A DNA stretch of 64,000 nt from Smallanthus sonchifolius (lineage: Eukaryota; Streptophyta; Magnoliopsida; Asterales; Asteraceae): contig CM042039.1 of NCBI GenBank assembly GCA_023525975.1, positions 15,592,501 to 15,656,500 on the forward strand. Direction: 5' to 3'. Of the stretch, positions 37,769 through 49,722 are shown piece after piece. Each line of letters opens with the position of its first letter. Position 1 is the stretch's first letter. Under the pieces are notes generated by a model. That model was not told the origin of the DNA and did no database searches. It was given only the letters and a program-made list of their open reading frames with translations. A program made the translations under genes and the position numbers.

Positions 37769-38639
37769 GGACGGCGGCCCTCCGGCGTCACAGGCAATCC
37801 CAACACCACCAACCACTTCGGTTCTTCCCATTTACAGTCACAAACAGACAAGGTCTGGCAATAGAGGTGGCTGAAATAGGTGGTGACGGGTTTTGGTGGC
37901 CAAGATGACGCGGACGATGGTGGAAGCGACTACAGTCGAAGACGGGTCTAGAAAAGAAAGAAGACTAGGACGTCGGTGGTGGTGCACCCCAGCAGTGGCG
38001 ACGGCAACGGGAACCGCTCACGGTGTTCCGGCTAGAGATCCGTCGACCAGAGTTGTGCTCCGATGATTCCCAGTTTTCGACGATTTCTCGGGTAGCTCCA
38101 AATGCGCCGATTCTCATCTGTATGTTACTCCCTCGACCCGATCGACGACATTTAAGGTCAGATTTAATGCTTAAAGATTAGCTTTCGACTTTAGACGTTT
38201 TCCTATCAAAAACTTGTTAGTCCGGCTAGACCGAGTGTGTTAAGTGGCTGGTTTCATTCCCGAGTATTATAAAATGTTTTGGACAGGTTATGGTGGAGTG
38301 GGATGCCACCCGGATAGACCGGACTGCACGTGTCGTTCCCGACCGTCCCGGGTTTCGGTCAATGAAAGTCAACTCTGGTTAAAGTCGGTCAACAGTAGAA
38401 AATGCGGGTCAACGGTTCTCTAAACGGGTCTTTAAACGAGCGGGTTCGCATACGAGTAGTGAGGTATAAACGCCCGTCAATTTTTTGTACCTATTTTGTA
38501 AATCATATTTGTTTTGTATTTATCGTGTGTAATAGTTAGTTGAGTTAAACCGACTCGATCCCGACCCCTCGTGATTTTGATGTAACATCGAACGTCGTTC
38601 GTGTGATCTTATTTGTAAACCGGGTCTCCGTCCGAACAA

Positions 38640-40040
38640 AAAGAAAGATATAAAATTTATATATATACACACACTTATAAAATACATTATTTAGAAAAAC
38701 TAAAATTATAAAAACCGTCATTAGTACATTTATACAAATAAAAATATTAGTTATAAACTAAAAATGAGTATTTATTACGTCAAACTTCTAATATATATAA
38801 TTATAAATTTAGATGTATACATATAGTTGCCACATGTATGAATTAAAAACATATGATCTCATATTTTTATAAATATATTATTATTTTAGGAGTCATATTT
38901 TTTTTACTATTGTTATTTGATTTAGTCATAAGTACTACCAATATTTATTTAAACCTAAGTCCTTAATGATGCGGAAGTTATTGAAACACCAAAGTATATT
39001 TAGAACAAATATTATGTAAAATCGATATTTTATTAAAAACTACTAGTGCTACAAATGTTTGTAATATTATTATTACATTCAGAATTGAATAACATTAATA
39101 TTATATAAAATTGACATTTTACTAAAAAATTTACATGTTATTACTATTAGTTCTATAATTACTAAAGATATTACAAATATTATTATGAATACCATTTTTA
39201 ATATAATATTATATAAACTATTAACTTTATATTTCTTTACCATTATTAGTATTTTCAATTACTAATAATTATATTATAGTTTACACTAATATTATTAAGG
39301 TTAGACATATTTTCATTAATATTAGTTCTGTTATTATATTAAAAGAACCATATATCACGAGTAATATCATTACCTATATTGATTACTATTATTATTATCC
39401 AACATTTACTTTTAATACATAATAAAATTGGTATACTTATACTACCCAACATGTATTTAAACGTCTACAATCTTATTTTGCTTATATACATATATTGACT
39501 TAACTATGGTTTATTTTACTTAACATTAGCTAACAAAAACGATATTGACACGATACTTTATACATATATTATGTATACAAATATTTTATAAACTCCAAAT
39601 AATTATTTTCGATACAAATATATTTTTATGTGGCTTCATTTAATACAAGCTTAGACATTACCAACATTTGTAAAATAGACACTATAATTATGTTTTAGTA
39701 TTAGACGAACATAAATAGTTTCGTCAACCCTTATGATTTATATTATTCGAGTATAATTTGAACACATGTATATGCGTAACTATAGACCTTTATTATTATC
39801 TTCGAAACGAATATAAATACTTGTAAATACATTTGGTTATTTATACATATATATTACATATATAAATACACCACGTAAGTAAACAATGCCTAGTGTTACC
39901 TTATTTGAATCGAACCATTAATATAATACTTAGTATTACTTTGATTCGGGTCGAAACATTATTTTACTACTTTCATTATAACATATACAAAAGTATTACT
40001 ATTATACACGAATACTAAGTCAAACCAACACGTTTATAGC
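38640..40040. other. Very AT-rich, gene-free part of the 4.63-kb LTR
   Basis: About 1.4 kb of A/T-rich sequence with many ATT/TAT runs, several imperfect ATTATTA repeats and no ORF with recognisable motifs. I see nothing else in it. Confidence 0.5.
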
Positions 40041-41080
40041 ACAACTGTTAGAATAATAAATGGAGGTTACAACCCAAGATTTTTACCCAACGACCCAAAA
40101 CTTTAACGAATCGGTCGAGCTCAACCACACGGTTAATGACATTACTTTAGTAAAAATCACTAATGTCACAATCATAATTAGGATTTTCCTTAATGACTAC
40201 ACACACGATATCAAGCTCACAACCTTAGCATATTGATTTGGCATATACAAGATTACTAGGTGAGTTCATATGCTTTTTCCCCTCTTTTACTTAAACTTTT
40301 TGGGGTGATTACATTCTTCTATTTTGTTTACATATTGGTGTATTAATTAAATAAGGTCATTTTTAGCTGCCATAACGAATCCCCGAACTTTAGCACACAA
40401 TCATTAACTCTTTTGGAGCCAGCGAATATATTGGTAGTACTATCTGGTGAAACCCCCGCACACCATGGGCCCGACGTAGCCGGGACAACCTCCCATGGAA
40501 TGATAATCATATGATGATGATAAATATCTTGTGACATATATTCGTTTAACAGTTTTGAACTTATGTTGGCATGCATGAGTAATTAGACCCATAACAATAA
40601 GGGGTATGGGTTAAGGGAATATTATTATTTCTAGATGTCCACAGGTTGTGGGCACAGGGTTGATTGTGAACTTGTTTAATTATACACCATACATATTTGG
40701 ATTCTCAATATAAATGCTCTATTAACTAAACTCGTGAACTCACCAACTTTTTAGTTGACACAATATTTTTATGCATGTATTCAGGTACCATTCTCGAGTT
40801 TGGAAATTAGCAACCTAGACACGAGCTTGCTTGAAGATAGATGATTCCTTAGAAGACTTATGTCGAACCATAGATTCTACCCAAGAAAGCTTTAATGAGA
40901 AGATATAATCCATTGTTTCATTATATTTTTAGTTAGTGTTTAGTTGATATGAACCTTTGTAAATGTATAATTTGACTTAGTCGGACCAATGACATTTATA
41001 AATTATATGTCACGTTATTTCCGCTGTGTTTTGTTTTGGTATTCGATCGTTACGCCTAGCCCCCTGGTCAGGTTGTGACA

Positions 41081-41120
41081 TCAACATACCACCATTTAAG
41101 ATCACGTAGACAATCATAAG
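41081..41120 (-). pseudogene. Extra ORF of the copia backbone, distal piece
   Basis: About 13 codons on the minus strand, with the motif RDLKWWYV, continue the frame of the middle piece at the pol-less element's insertion point. They stop at the end of the 4.63-kb LTR (41080). The five bases 41116-41120 (ATAAG) are the target duplication shared with 49723-49727. Confidence 0.6.
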
Positions 41121-42374
41121 TGTCACACCCCGACCGATGGCGGAATCATCGGGGCGGGACATGTAAGACTGTTCATGAGCACAAGGTTGACTAGATTGTA
41201 ATATATTAAATTCATTCCCATTCAAACAAACACGAAACAAGTTCAAAGTACATAATGAAATACAATTTGTCTTTGATTTAATATTACTAGGTCCAAAGCC
41301 TATGTGTAGCATGTCTTGATCAAACTCAAATGAAATCACCTGAAACATGAATAAAATAAAGTCAACTAAAAAGTTGGTGAGTATAACACAAGTTTGTACA
41401 TAGATAGCATATAGTTTGTAAACCAAATCCTTTACATAAACATGATAAATAAGGCATTTATGGGGAGCAGCTATTGTGTAACCAAACGTACAATCAAACC
41501 TTTGTAACTAGCATGCAAAACAAAGTGTGTTGTCGGTTTTAATCACCGCGTACCATGGGTGGGTTTGTCAGACTCAATAGATCCATCATTGAAAACCGTC
41601 GGCTTGAAAAGTTAATGATTGCACATAATAGCATACAAGAGGTTAACACACCTAGCACTCGGGCATAAAGCTCAAATTTGCACACATGAATGTAAATAGG
41701 ATTTGTACTTGTGTTGTTTGCGTAAATGTAAACATGTAAGTTGAATAGTGTTCATGTTTCACCCAAAAAATGTAAAAGAGTAAAAAGGGGTTGTGAATAC
41801 TCACTTGTTTCGAAGGCGTAGCTAGCACAAATACTAAATAGTATAATGATCCTTGAGATGCACAAGATAACCTAAAGTGTAATATATTGCATTAATAATG
41901 CACAATAGTCTAAGTCTAAGTCTATGGTTGAATTGGATGGAGTTAGTGATTTGGTACTTGAAAGTAAAATAGAAGATTCGAAATGAATATTTTTAGAACA
42001 TTTTAAATAAGGTTTGATTTTGGGATAATTACTTAAGTAAATTAAATAATTATAGTTTATGGAAATAACGTAGGTATTATATGTAATTTAGTATAATTAA
42101 ATAAATGTTTTTGTTTAGTTATAAATCAAATAAATAATTATTAACTTATTCATTTATTTATAAAATGTAACTTAAGCATAACAATATTATTTAAGAGTAG
42201 AGTTTATGAATTAAATGTTGAACTTTAAATAATTTCCATTTATTTTAAGATTAAATATTTGATCTTTTCTAAATAAACAATAATACAGATTTTTATAATT
42301 TCAATCATTTTTATTTTAAAAATAAATCTGAAATACTATTTGTAAAAATAAAAATTATAAATATTCTGTCAACA

Positions 42375-42656
42375 CACACGACCGCGCCTAGACAGGGCAT
42401 GACCGTGCTCGGACCACGGGTGCGATCGCGCTAGCCAGGGCGCGACCGTGTTGATCAACAGAGGACATAGTTAAGTAAATCACTAGGCACGACCGTGTCT
42501 TGGACAGGCACGCCCGTGTCTATGCTTCTGGGGCACGACCAAGTCTAGCCAACGAGCATGACTGTGTCTGAGCAGGAGGCACGACCGCGCTAGAAGTCGG
42601 CACGACCGCGTCTCCCGAGGCACGACCGCGCTAGATGATTAGCGCGACCGTGTCTC
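42375..42656. repeat. Twelve-unit degenerate repeat GGCACGACCGTG in the LTR (left copy)
   Basis: About a dozen copies of a core (G/A)(C)(A/G)CGACCG(T/C)G are separated by 10-35 bases. Many are near-palindromic (GCACG-AC-CGTGC). The cluster is a GC-rich, CpG-rich island in otherwise AT-rich LTR sequence. A second cluster of four follows at 43259-43335. The same clusters recur at 48487-48766 and 49370-49446 in the other LTR. Confidence 0.75.
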
Positions 42657-43258
42657 TTTTAAAACAGACACGAATTGGTTGATCCTTATATTGATGGAGT
42701 CGGGATTGATAGGGCTTTCATTCACAAGATTATTACGAGTCTTTTGGTGTAGATTAATTGCTTTTAAAACATGTTTAAAGTCATATTCGATTAAACCATT
42801 TTGGAATGAAACATAGATTCTGATTCGGGATGATTACTATAATGGAAGCCCAAATTTATATGGGGCTTTTGATATATGGATTGAAACGAACAAGAGGAAT
42901 GATTCAATTACCTAAAACAGAAAGGAATTGATAGCGATCGGTAGAAGGGAGTTCCGGCGACGGAGAAAGTGGCTTCCGGCGGCTTCTGCTGCTATTCCGG
43001 ATGTTCCAACTCCTTCAGCAACCTTAGAGATGATTGGAGGATTGAGTTTCTTGATTATTTGGTAGCAACGGGATCGAAAATAATGATTCGAGGCTTGGGA
43101 GAAATATTGGATGGCTTTTCTTGAGAGAATTTGCAATTGGATGATAGTAATCGAAATAGACGATTATTTTCTTTGATACAGGAAATGAAACGCACATAGG
43201 ATTCGAATTCGAACGACCAAGCGTTTTGAAACTACATTTACGTTTTGACTGTTACTCA

Positions 43259-43335
43259 GGCGCGACCGTGCCAATAATAGACGCGACCGTGCTAGACGAG
43301 GCGCGACCGTGCCAACACGTGGCGCGACCGTGCCT
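43259..43335. repeat. Four-unit GGCGCGACCGTG repeat in the LTR (left copy)
   Basis: Four copies of GCGCGACCGTGC-type sequence with a spacing of about 20 bp, near the outer part of the LTR on the element's 5' side. They belong to the same repeat type as 42375-42656. Confidence 0.75.
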
Positions 43336-43611
43336 ACTAGGGTTTCTGGTTATTTACAGATTCAGCCCTTGCAACTTCAACTTTGACAGAATTAGCTTGG
43401 TTAGGATTTAACGGAAAATTAACGGGATTACTAACTGTATTAACTCTAGGAGGTGTTACCACATGATTAAGAGTTCTATATCTTCGAATTGAATACAATC
43501 GGCTAACAATTAATGAGGTGTAGGTTTGAACAAGTATATGATTTAATGTCGTATTGTTATTTTATTAATTAAAATAAATTCAAATAGGGTCGGAAAATCA
43601 GGAATGTTACA

Positions 43612-43650
43612 GTCTCCCCATGTTAAGGGAATTTCGTCCCGAAATTTAAT
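43612..43650 (-). promoter_or_regulatory. Polypurine tract region of the pol-less element
   Basis: The minus strand reads TTTCGGGACGAAATTCCC, then AACATGGGGAGAC, then the LTR start TGTAACATTCC. It is the same layout as at 36417-36450 and at 53757-53795. Confidence 0.8.
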
Positions 43651-45745
43651 TAATGGAGGCTGCTAAGATCAAGAAGGAGGAGGGAGTTTTTGATTCTCGC
43701 TGAATTTTGATTGTTGGATTTCAAAGGGGTGTAACGGTTGACATTGTTTAAGAAGAAGATTGGACGAATAATAAAATGAAGGTGAGATGTATTATTTGAA
43801 ATGGAAATGGGGGTAAATTTTAAAATTTTGAGTTCGTGTAAGATGTAGACTAATGTGCTCAAAATTGTTAAAGGGTAAAAGATTTCACAAAATTGGTCTA
43901 GGTCAAAACTTCACGTGACACGAACAACGCTACTTTTGATAATATGATAGGACACTTATATATAGGAAGTACCATAGGCGTATCCACCATACCCTCGTCA
44001 TATCACATCAGTCTCGTCGTTACATATCATGATAAGTTTTAGGTCACAACACACTACAAAATTTCACTATAGTTTCCATGCGCTGATTTTTATAATTCCG
44101 TGTGCACTCGTAATTATTCAAATCATCGTATGGTCCGTATAGATCATTCCATTGTGTACGGGTAAGGGCACAATTTCACTATTATCACGTCTATTGTTTA
44201 CACATAAAAGTCGCTAACAATTAATTATGCATCAAATCAGATAAGTTTGTAACCAAAGAGTAGTAAAGTAGTAACACTGAAAGTTTCTTAGCTTGCTCGT
44301 GTTTGAACTAGAATACGTCAAACCCCGAGGCGTCTAAATGTATCATGGTCTTCAACTTTGGTGTACAAAGTGCATGACCATGTCTTGTGTATAATGAAAT
44401 CGATCCATTGTAATAATTGTAAGCAAATTTTGTTTCGAGTATATAGTAAGCACATAAGTCTCATGTATGTAAAGTAAACAATTTAGCATCTTGTATTTTG
44501 TAATCGGTAAACCATAACGTGTAATGTAAACAACATAGTATTATGTGTATCGAAGGAAATGGACCTCATGTATAGTGTTAGCAACGTAGCATCATGTATC
44601 TTGTATAGTGTACACCGTTTAGTATAAAGTACTTTGTAATCAAACAAGTTTCATGTACAGTGTGGTCAATCTAGAATTATGTATCAATGAAGCAATTCTT
44701 ATGTATCACGTAGATTGCAAACAATCTAAGTTCCGTGTATCATGTGCTCGATCCAATAGCATATGTATTGCAAATAAACATGTTTCGTGCATTACGTGAT
44801 CAATCGAGCAAATTGTAATTTGTAGGCAACTAGTTTCATGTATCATGTGGTTGCGTTGGGTATATTGTAAACGGGCATACATGAGTTTTGAACTTCGCGT
44901 GCGATGTGTACTAACGGGTTTTGCATGTGATCGAGTGCTGCGGACAAACGTGTTGTTTGGCGTCCTTGATCATGTGGTAGTTAGGTTCAAGTCCTCAAAT
45001 CTCATTGATGTTGGTGGGAAAAGGTTAACGTTTACGCGGTATAGATCGTCTCTTGAAGCGTCAAGTGAAAGGTAGTGAGGAGGTTTTGGAATTATTCGGG
45101 AATTATGTTTACCAATACGGGCCTTTGTTTGAATATAGAAAGTGGGAAAATGTCTTTGGTTGAAGATATATAAAGTAGTGAGATCAATGAATCGCATATT
45201 TTAAATGGATATGCAATTTATGAGAAAATATTTTTTTAACTTAAATTTTCAACTATTGGCTAAATAAGTTATAGTATATTAATTTAGCCAACTTTAGAAA
45301 TATTTACTTTAATGAAGAAAAATCAAAATTATTTATCAGTAGAAAGAAATTAATATTTTTATAAAAATGGTTGCATTAACCTTTCCTATTAGGTAAAAAG
45401 TTTTATGGAAAATTTATGTTTTTGGTATTATCTAAAATTTCGTTAAACATTTTATTTAAACAAGATAACGAGGTTTTGTTAAAATAAAAAAAATAGGATG
45501 ATTTATTTAATGAAAGAGATTGTTGGTAATGTACTAAATCATGTTGAATGAAAGAAGTAATATTTGAGAAGGTTTGATGAAAATATAACAGGTGTAATTT
45601 ACGTTCCACGGATCAAATCAATGAAAAATAACTGTAGAGTTGAAATATATGGAATTGACTGAATACTGAAATGTTAAACATTATTCAAAACATAGGGTAA
45701 TGGTTTTCAAATTGAAAATTTAAAGGAAATCAGTAGAAGCTTCTT
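43651..45745. other. Non-coding interior of the pol-less element, with degenerate repeats
   Basis: No coding motif is seen. From about 44330 to 44870 there are loose repeats of a TTTCATGTATCATGTG-like phrase every 50-60 bp, interleaved with AGTAAACAATTTAGCAT-like phrases. The rest is AT-rich with no recognisable feature. Confidence 0.5.
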
Positions 45746-46342
45746 CTAACGTCTCAGGTAGCTTTCCACTAGGAAGAAAATAATCGCCAAGATGAACACC
45801 GCTATGGTCACTCTAGTAGTAGATCTGGCTTCAGCCCTGGCGGTCTCCGTGCGATGCTCTTGAACTTCCTTTTCGAGGATGGAGATCAACTCCTTTTGGT
45901 ACTCTAATTGGTTTGCTAGACTATCAATTCTTTGTCCTTGTAAATCGTGTATTATCCCCTGCTCTAACCTTTGCCTCTCAAATTATGAGGTTCTTACATA
46001 TTGATGGAGGTCATGGGTTGGAATCCCCATAACACCAGTGGGTGCTATGGTTTTTCTTACCCAAGGGTTAGGATGGTATGGGTCGGGCATTAGGTATGGG
46101 TCTCTTAGTGGGGGTGGCAATTGATTGTGGAGGTGTGGTGTATGATATGGGTTTATGGGTACGGTTGATCCAGGTGTTCGAAGTCTCGGGTCGGTGTTCC
46201 CAATCCCGTACGCCCTTACATCGAACCTTGGCCTAGCGGGTGGGGGTGTTGGTGATCGATAAACGGGTGTCTTCGTGTCTTCTTCCCAATCAGATTCTGA
46301 TCCAGGACGGTAAACCGGGGAGGGAGGAGCGTAGGAGTCCAT
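45746..46342 (-). pseudogene. Proline-rich ORF with probable coiled coil and C-terminal membrane segment, split by one stop
   Basis: From the ATG at 46342-46340 (MDSYAPPSPVYRPG) 119 codons run to a TAA at 45985-45983. The same frame continues for 78 codons to a TAG at 45748-45746. Residues 1-115 are rich in Pro, Tyr, Arg and Asp, with repeated PVYR motifs and no Cys-rich knuckle. After the stop comes a Gln/Leu/Glu-rich stretch likely to form a coiled coil (ILEKEVQEHR). A hydrophobic segment follows (VFILAIIFFLV, 45767-45811), with a short basic tail (YLRR). The layout is that of a tail-anchored membrane protein or a very unusual Gag. An upstream in-frame ATG at 46438 is possible but begins a different-looking segment. 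I do not recognise the family. The single stop could be recent decay or readthrough. Confidence 0.55.
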
Positions 46343-46438
46343 GTCTAACAGAAAAACAATGAAAAAGTTGTAAGTGATAATGAAATATGAAGTGTCAAAT
46401 ATAGAAGTTCTTATGGGTTTTAGAGTTTGACTAGTCAT

Positions 46439-47217
46439 AACGCCGAACCTTCACGATAGTATTTTAGAAATACACTTGACCTATAAGTAATGTATCCCTA
46501 AGGAGAATTCCCAGGAAAGAGGGGTGGGTCACTAAGACACATTTAAGTACCCTATCTTTCCTTAGCCAGAATTCCTCTTGGGCTTACACACTCTTCCAGC
46601 CATCATGTATTAATAATACTATTGTTGGGCTCATGGTTAAGATGAGAATTGTTGTGGACTGGGCTTTGAGGCCCAAGGTAAGATTTATACATTTAAGTGG
46701 GCTTCTTCTTCTTGAAGGATAGATGGGCTTCTTGGTTTATTATTGGTGGACATTAGGCCCAATAATTTAAGTCTTTGCTCATAAAGGTGATGGTATCATG
46801 TATGGGAGTCTAAATGTGTATGAACAATTTGGTGAGTATGTGTGTGTGTCAACTTAGGATAGTGTTTAAATGATTTAAGTAGGTAGCTATGAATAGAAGG
46901 AAGAGTTGACACATAAACTATTGAATATTGTATCATGTAATGTAATCATGTAGTATAACATATGAAGATATTCACATAGGAAATATTCATATAGCATGTA
47001 GGTAGTAATGAGTGTAGGCACAAGAGTTATCAAGTAGTGTGACACATAAGTCATTATGTATTGTATGTAGTGTGAGTACTTAGGTTGGCATGTAAGAAAA
47101 AAAAAATAATCACACATGAATTGATAATGTAACATGTAGTAGTATAGCATTGTATGGGTGTCCTAAAGTTATAGTCTAGGTCAAGAGTGTCTAATAACCT
47201 AGTTCCCTATAACCAAA
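46439..47217. other. Leader region of the pol-less element
   Basis: No convincing gene. AT-rich sequence with loose ATGTAGTATAACATATG-like phrases from 46860 to 47160. It lies between the primer binding site and the short ORF on the minus strand. Confidence 0.45.
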
Positions 47218-47229
47218 GCTCTGATACCA
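47218..47229 (-). promoter_or_regulatory. Primer binding site (Met-tRNA type) of the pol-less element
   Basis: The minus strand reads TGGTATCAGAGC, three bases inside the LTR end at 47233. This sets the orientation and marks 47233-49722 as the 5' LTR. Confidence 0.9.
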
Positions 47230-47232
47230 ATC

Positions 47233-49722
47233 TGTCACACCCCGACCGATGGCGGAATCATCGGGGCGGGACATGTAAGACTGTTCATGAGCACAAGGTT
47301 AACTAGATTGTAATATATTAAATCCATTCCCATTCAAACAAACACGAAACAAGTTCAAAGTACATAATGAAATACAATTTGTCTTTGATTTAATATTACT
47401 AGGTCCAAAGCCTATGTGTAGCATGTCTTGATCAAACTCAAATGAAATCACCTGAAACATGAATAAAATAAAGTCAACTAAAAAGTTGGTGAGTATAACA
47501 CAAGTTTGTACATAGATAGCATATAGTTTGTAAACCAAATCCTTTACATAACATGATAAATAAGGCATTTATGGGGAGCAGCTATTGTGTAACCAAACGT
47601 ACAATCAAACCTTTGTAACTAGAATGCAAAACAAAATGTGTTGTCGGTTTCAATCACCGTGTACCATGGGTGGGTTTGTCAGACTCAATAGATCCATCAT
47701 TGAAAACCGTCGGCTTGAAAAGTTAATGATTGCACATAATAGCATACAAGAGGTTAACACACCTAGCACTCGGGCATAAAGCTCAAATTTGCACACATGA
47801 ATGTAAATAGGATTTGTACTTGTGTTGTTTGCGTAAATGTAAACATGTAAGTTGAATAGTGTTCATGTTTCACCCCAAAAATGAAAAAGAGTAAAAAGGG
47901 GTTGTGAATACTCACTTGTTTCGAAGGCGTAGCTAGCACAAATACTAAATAGTATAATGATCCTTGAGATGCACAAGATAACCTAAAGTGTAATATATTG
48001 CATTAATAATGCACAATAGTCTAAGTCTAAGTCTATGGTTGAATTGGATGGAGTTAGTGATTTGGTACTTGAAAGTAAAATAGAAGATTCGAAATGAATA
48101 TTTTTAGAACATTTTAAATAAGGTTTGATTTTGGGATAATTACTTAAGTAAATTAAATAATTATAGTTTATGGAAATAACGTATGTATTATATGTAATTT
48201 AGTATAATTAAATAAATGTTTTTGTTTAGTTATAAATCAAATAAATAATTATTAACTTATTCATTTATTTATAGAATGTAACTTAAACATAACAATATTA
48301 TTTAAGAGTAGAGTTTATGAATTAAATGTTGAACTTTAAATAATTTCCATTTATTTTAAGATTAAATATTTGATCTTTTCTAAATAAACAATAATACAGA
48401 TTTTTATAATTTCAATCATTTTTATTTTAAAAATAAATCTGAAATACTATTTGTAAAAATAAAAATTATAAATATTCTGTCAACACACACGACCGCGCCT
48501 AGACAGGGCACGACCGTGCTCGGACCACGGGTGCGATCGCGCTAGCCAGGGCGCGACCGTGTTGATCAACAGAGGACATAGTTAAGTAAATCACTAGGCA
48601 CGACCGTGTCTTGGACAGGCACGCCCGTGTCTATGCTTCTGGGGCACGACCAAGTCTAGCCAACGAGCATGACTGTGTCTGAGCAGGAGGCACGACCGCG
48701 CTAGAAGTCGGCATGACCGCGTCTCCCGAGGCACGACCGCGCTAGATGATTAGCGCGACCGTGTCTCTTTCAAAACAGACACGAATTGGTTGATCCTTAT
48801 ATTGATGGAGTCGGGATTGATAGGGCTTTCATTCACAAGATTATTACGAGTCTTTTGGTGTAGATTAATTGCTTTTAAAACATGTTTAAAGTCATATTCG
48901 ATTAAACCATTTTGGAATGAAACATAGATTCTGATTCGGGATGATTACTATAATGGAAGCCCAAATTAATATGGGGCTTTTGATATATGGATTGAAACGA
49001 ACAAGAGGAATGATTCAATTACCTAAAACAGAAAGGAATTGATAGCGATCGGTAGAAGGGAGTTCCGGCGACGGAGAAAGTGGCTTCCGGCGGCTTCTGC
49101 TGCTATTCCGGCTGTTCCAACTCCTTCAGCAACCTTAGAGATGATTGGAGGATTGAGTTTCTTGATTATTTGGTAGCAACGGGATCGAAAATAATGATTC
49201 GAGGCTTGGGAGAAATATTGGATGGCTTTTCTTGAGAGAATTTGCAATTGGATGATAGTAATCGAAATAGACGATTATTTTCTTTGATACAGGAAATGAA
49301 ACGCACATAGGATTCGAATTCGAACGACCAAGCGTTTTGAAACTGCATTTACGTTTTGACTGTTACTCAGGCGCGACCGTGCCAATAATAGACGCGACCG
49401 TGCCAGACGAGGCGCGACCGTGCCAACACGTGGCGCGACCGTGCCTACTAGGGTTTCTGGTTATTTACAGATTCATCCCTTGCAACTTCAACTTTGACAG
49501 AATTAGCTTGGTTAGGATTTAACGGAAAATTAACGGGATTACTGACTGTATTAACTCTAGGAGGTGTTACCACATGATTAAGAGTTCTATATCTTCGAAT
49601 TGAATACAATCGGCTAACAATTAATGAGGTGTAGGTTTGAACAAGTATATGATTTAATGTCGTATTGTTATTTTATTAATTAAAATAAATTCAAATAGGG
49701 TCAGAAAATCCGGAATGTTACA
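47233..49722 (-). repeat. 5' LTR of the pol-less element (2490 bp)
   Basis: Near-identical partner of 41121-43611, with matching ends, the same GACCGTG repeat clusters (48487-48766, 49370-49446) and only scattered single-base differences. It is followed by the target duplication ATAAG at 49723-49727. Confidence 0.92.

Larger units (their letters stand above)
36451..41080 (+). repeat. Ty3/gypsy 3' LTR, 4.63 kb
   Basis: The segment starts TGTAACAACC right after a polypurine tract and ends GGTTGTGACA, so its ends are inverted repeats matching at 9 of 10 bases. On the right it abuts the minus-strand copia extra ORF, which it interrupts. The expected 5-bp target copy is TCAAC at 41081-41085. The partner 5' LTR is not in the window. 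No protein motif is present inside. The length is large for an LTR; I cannot exclude an unrecognised insertion within it. Confidence 0.75.
41121..43611 (-). repeat. 3' LTR of the pol-less element (2491 bp)
   Basis: It is nearly identical to 47233-49722. It contains AT-rich blocks and two clusters of short GCGCGACCGTG-like repeats (42375-42656 and 43259-43335). No protein-coding content is evident. Confidence 0.92.
41121..49722 (-). mobile_element. Pol-less LTR retrotransposon (8.6 kb, complete, young)
   Basis: Two LTRs of 2491 and 2490 bp flank a 3.6-kb interior. Both start TGTCACACCCCG and end TGTTACA on the plus strand. A perfect target duplication (ATAAG) sits at 41116-41120 and 49723-49727. 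A Met-tRNA primer site is next to the right LTR and a polypurine tract next to the left one, so the element reads on the minus strand. The LTRs differ at few positions, so insertion is recent. No reverse transcriptase, RNase H, integrase or protease motif is present; the only credible ORF is a short proline-rich one with a C-terminal hydrophobic segment. It must move, if at all, with enzymes from another element. The polypurine tract resembles that of Tekay-type chromoviruses, which points to the likely helper. Confidence 0.9.

Noticed and set aside
37714..37908. Arg/Glu-rich 64-codon ORF in the 4.63-kb LTR
   Set aside because: It is created by a GA microsatellite and shows no motif or conservation.
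41010..41426. 138-codon minus-strand ORF at the LTR junction, partly repeated at 47299-47568
   Set aside because: It is open sequence inside the duplicated LTR and across an insertion junction. The repeat reflects LTR identity, not a conserved protein.
42912..43136. 74-codon ORF present in both LTRs (again at 49023-49247)
   Set aside because: Its presence in both copies follows from LTR duplication. It has no motif and its composition matches the flanking non-coding sequence.
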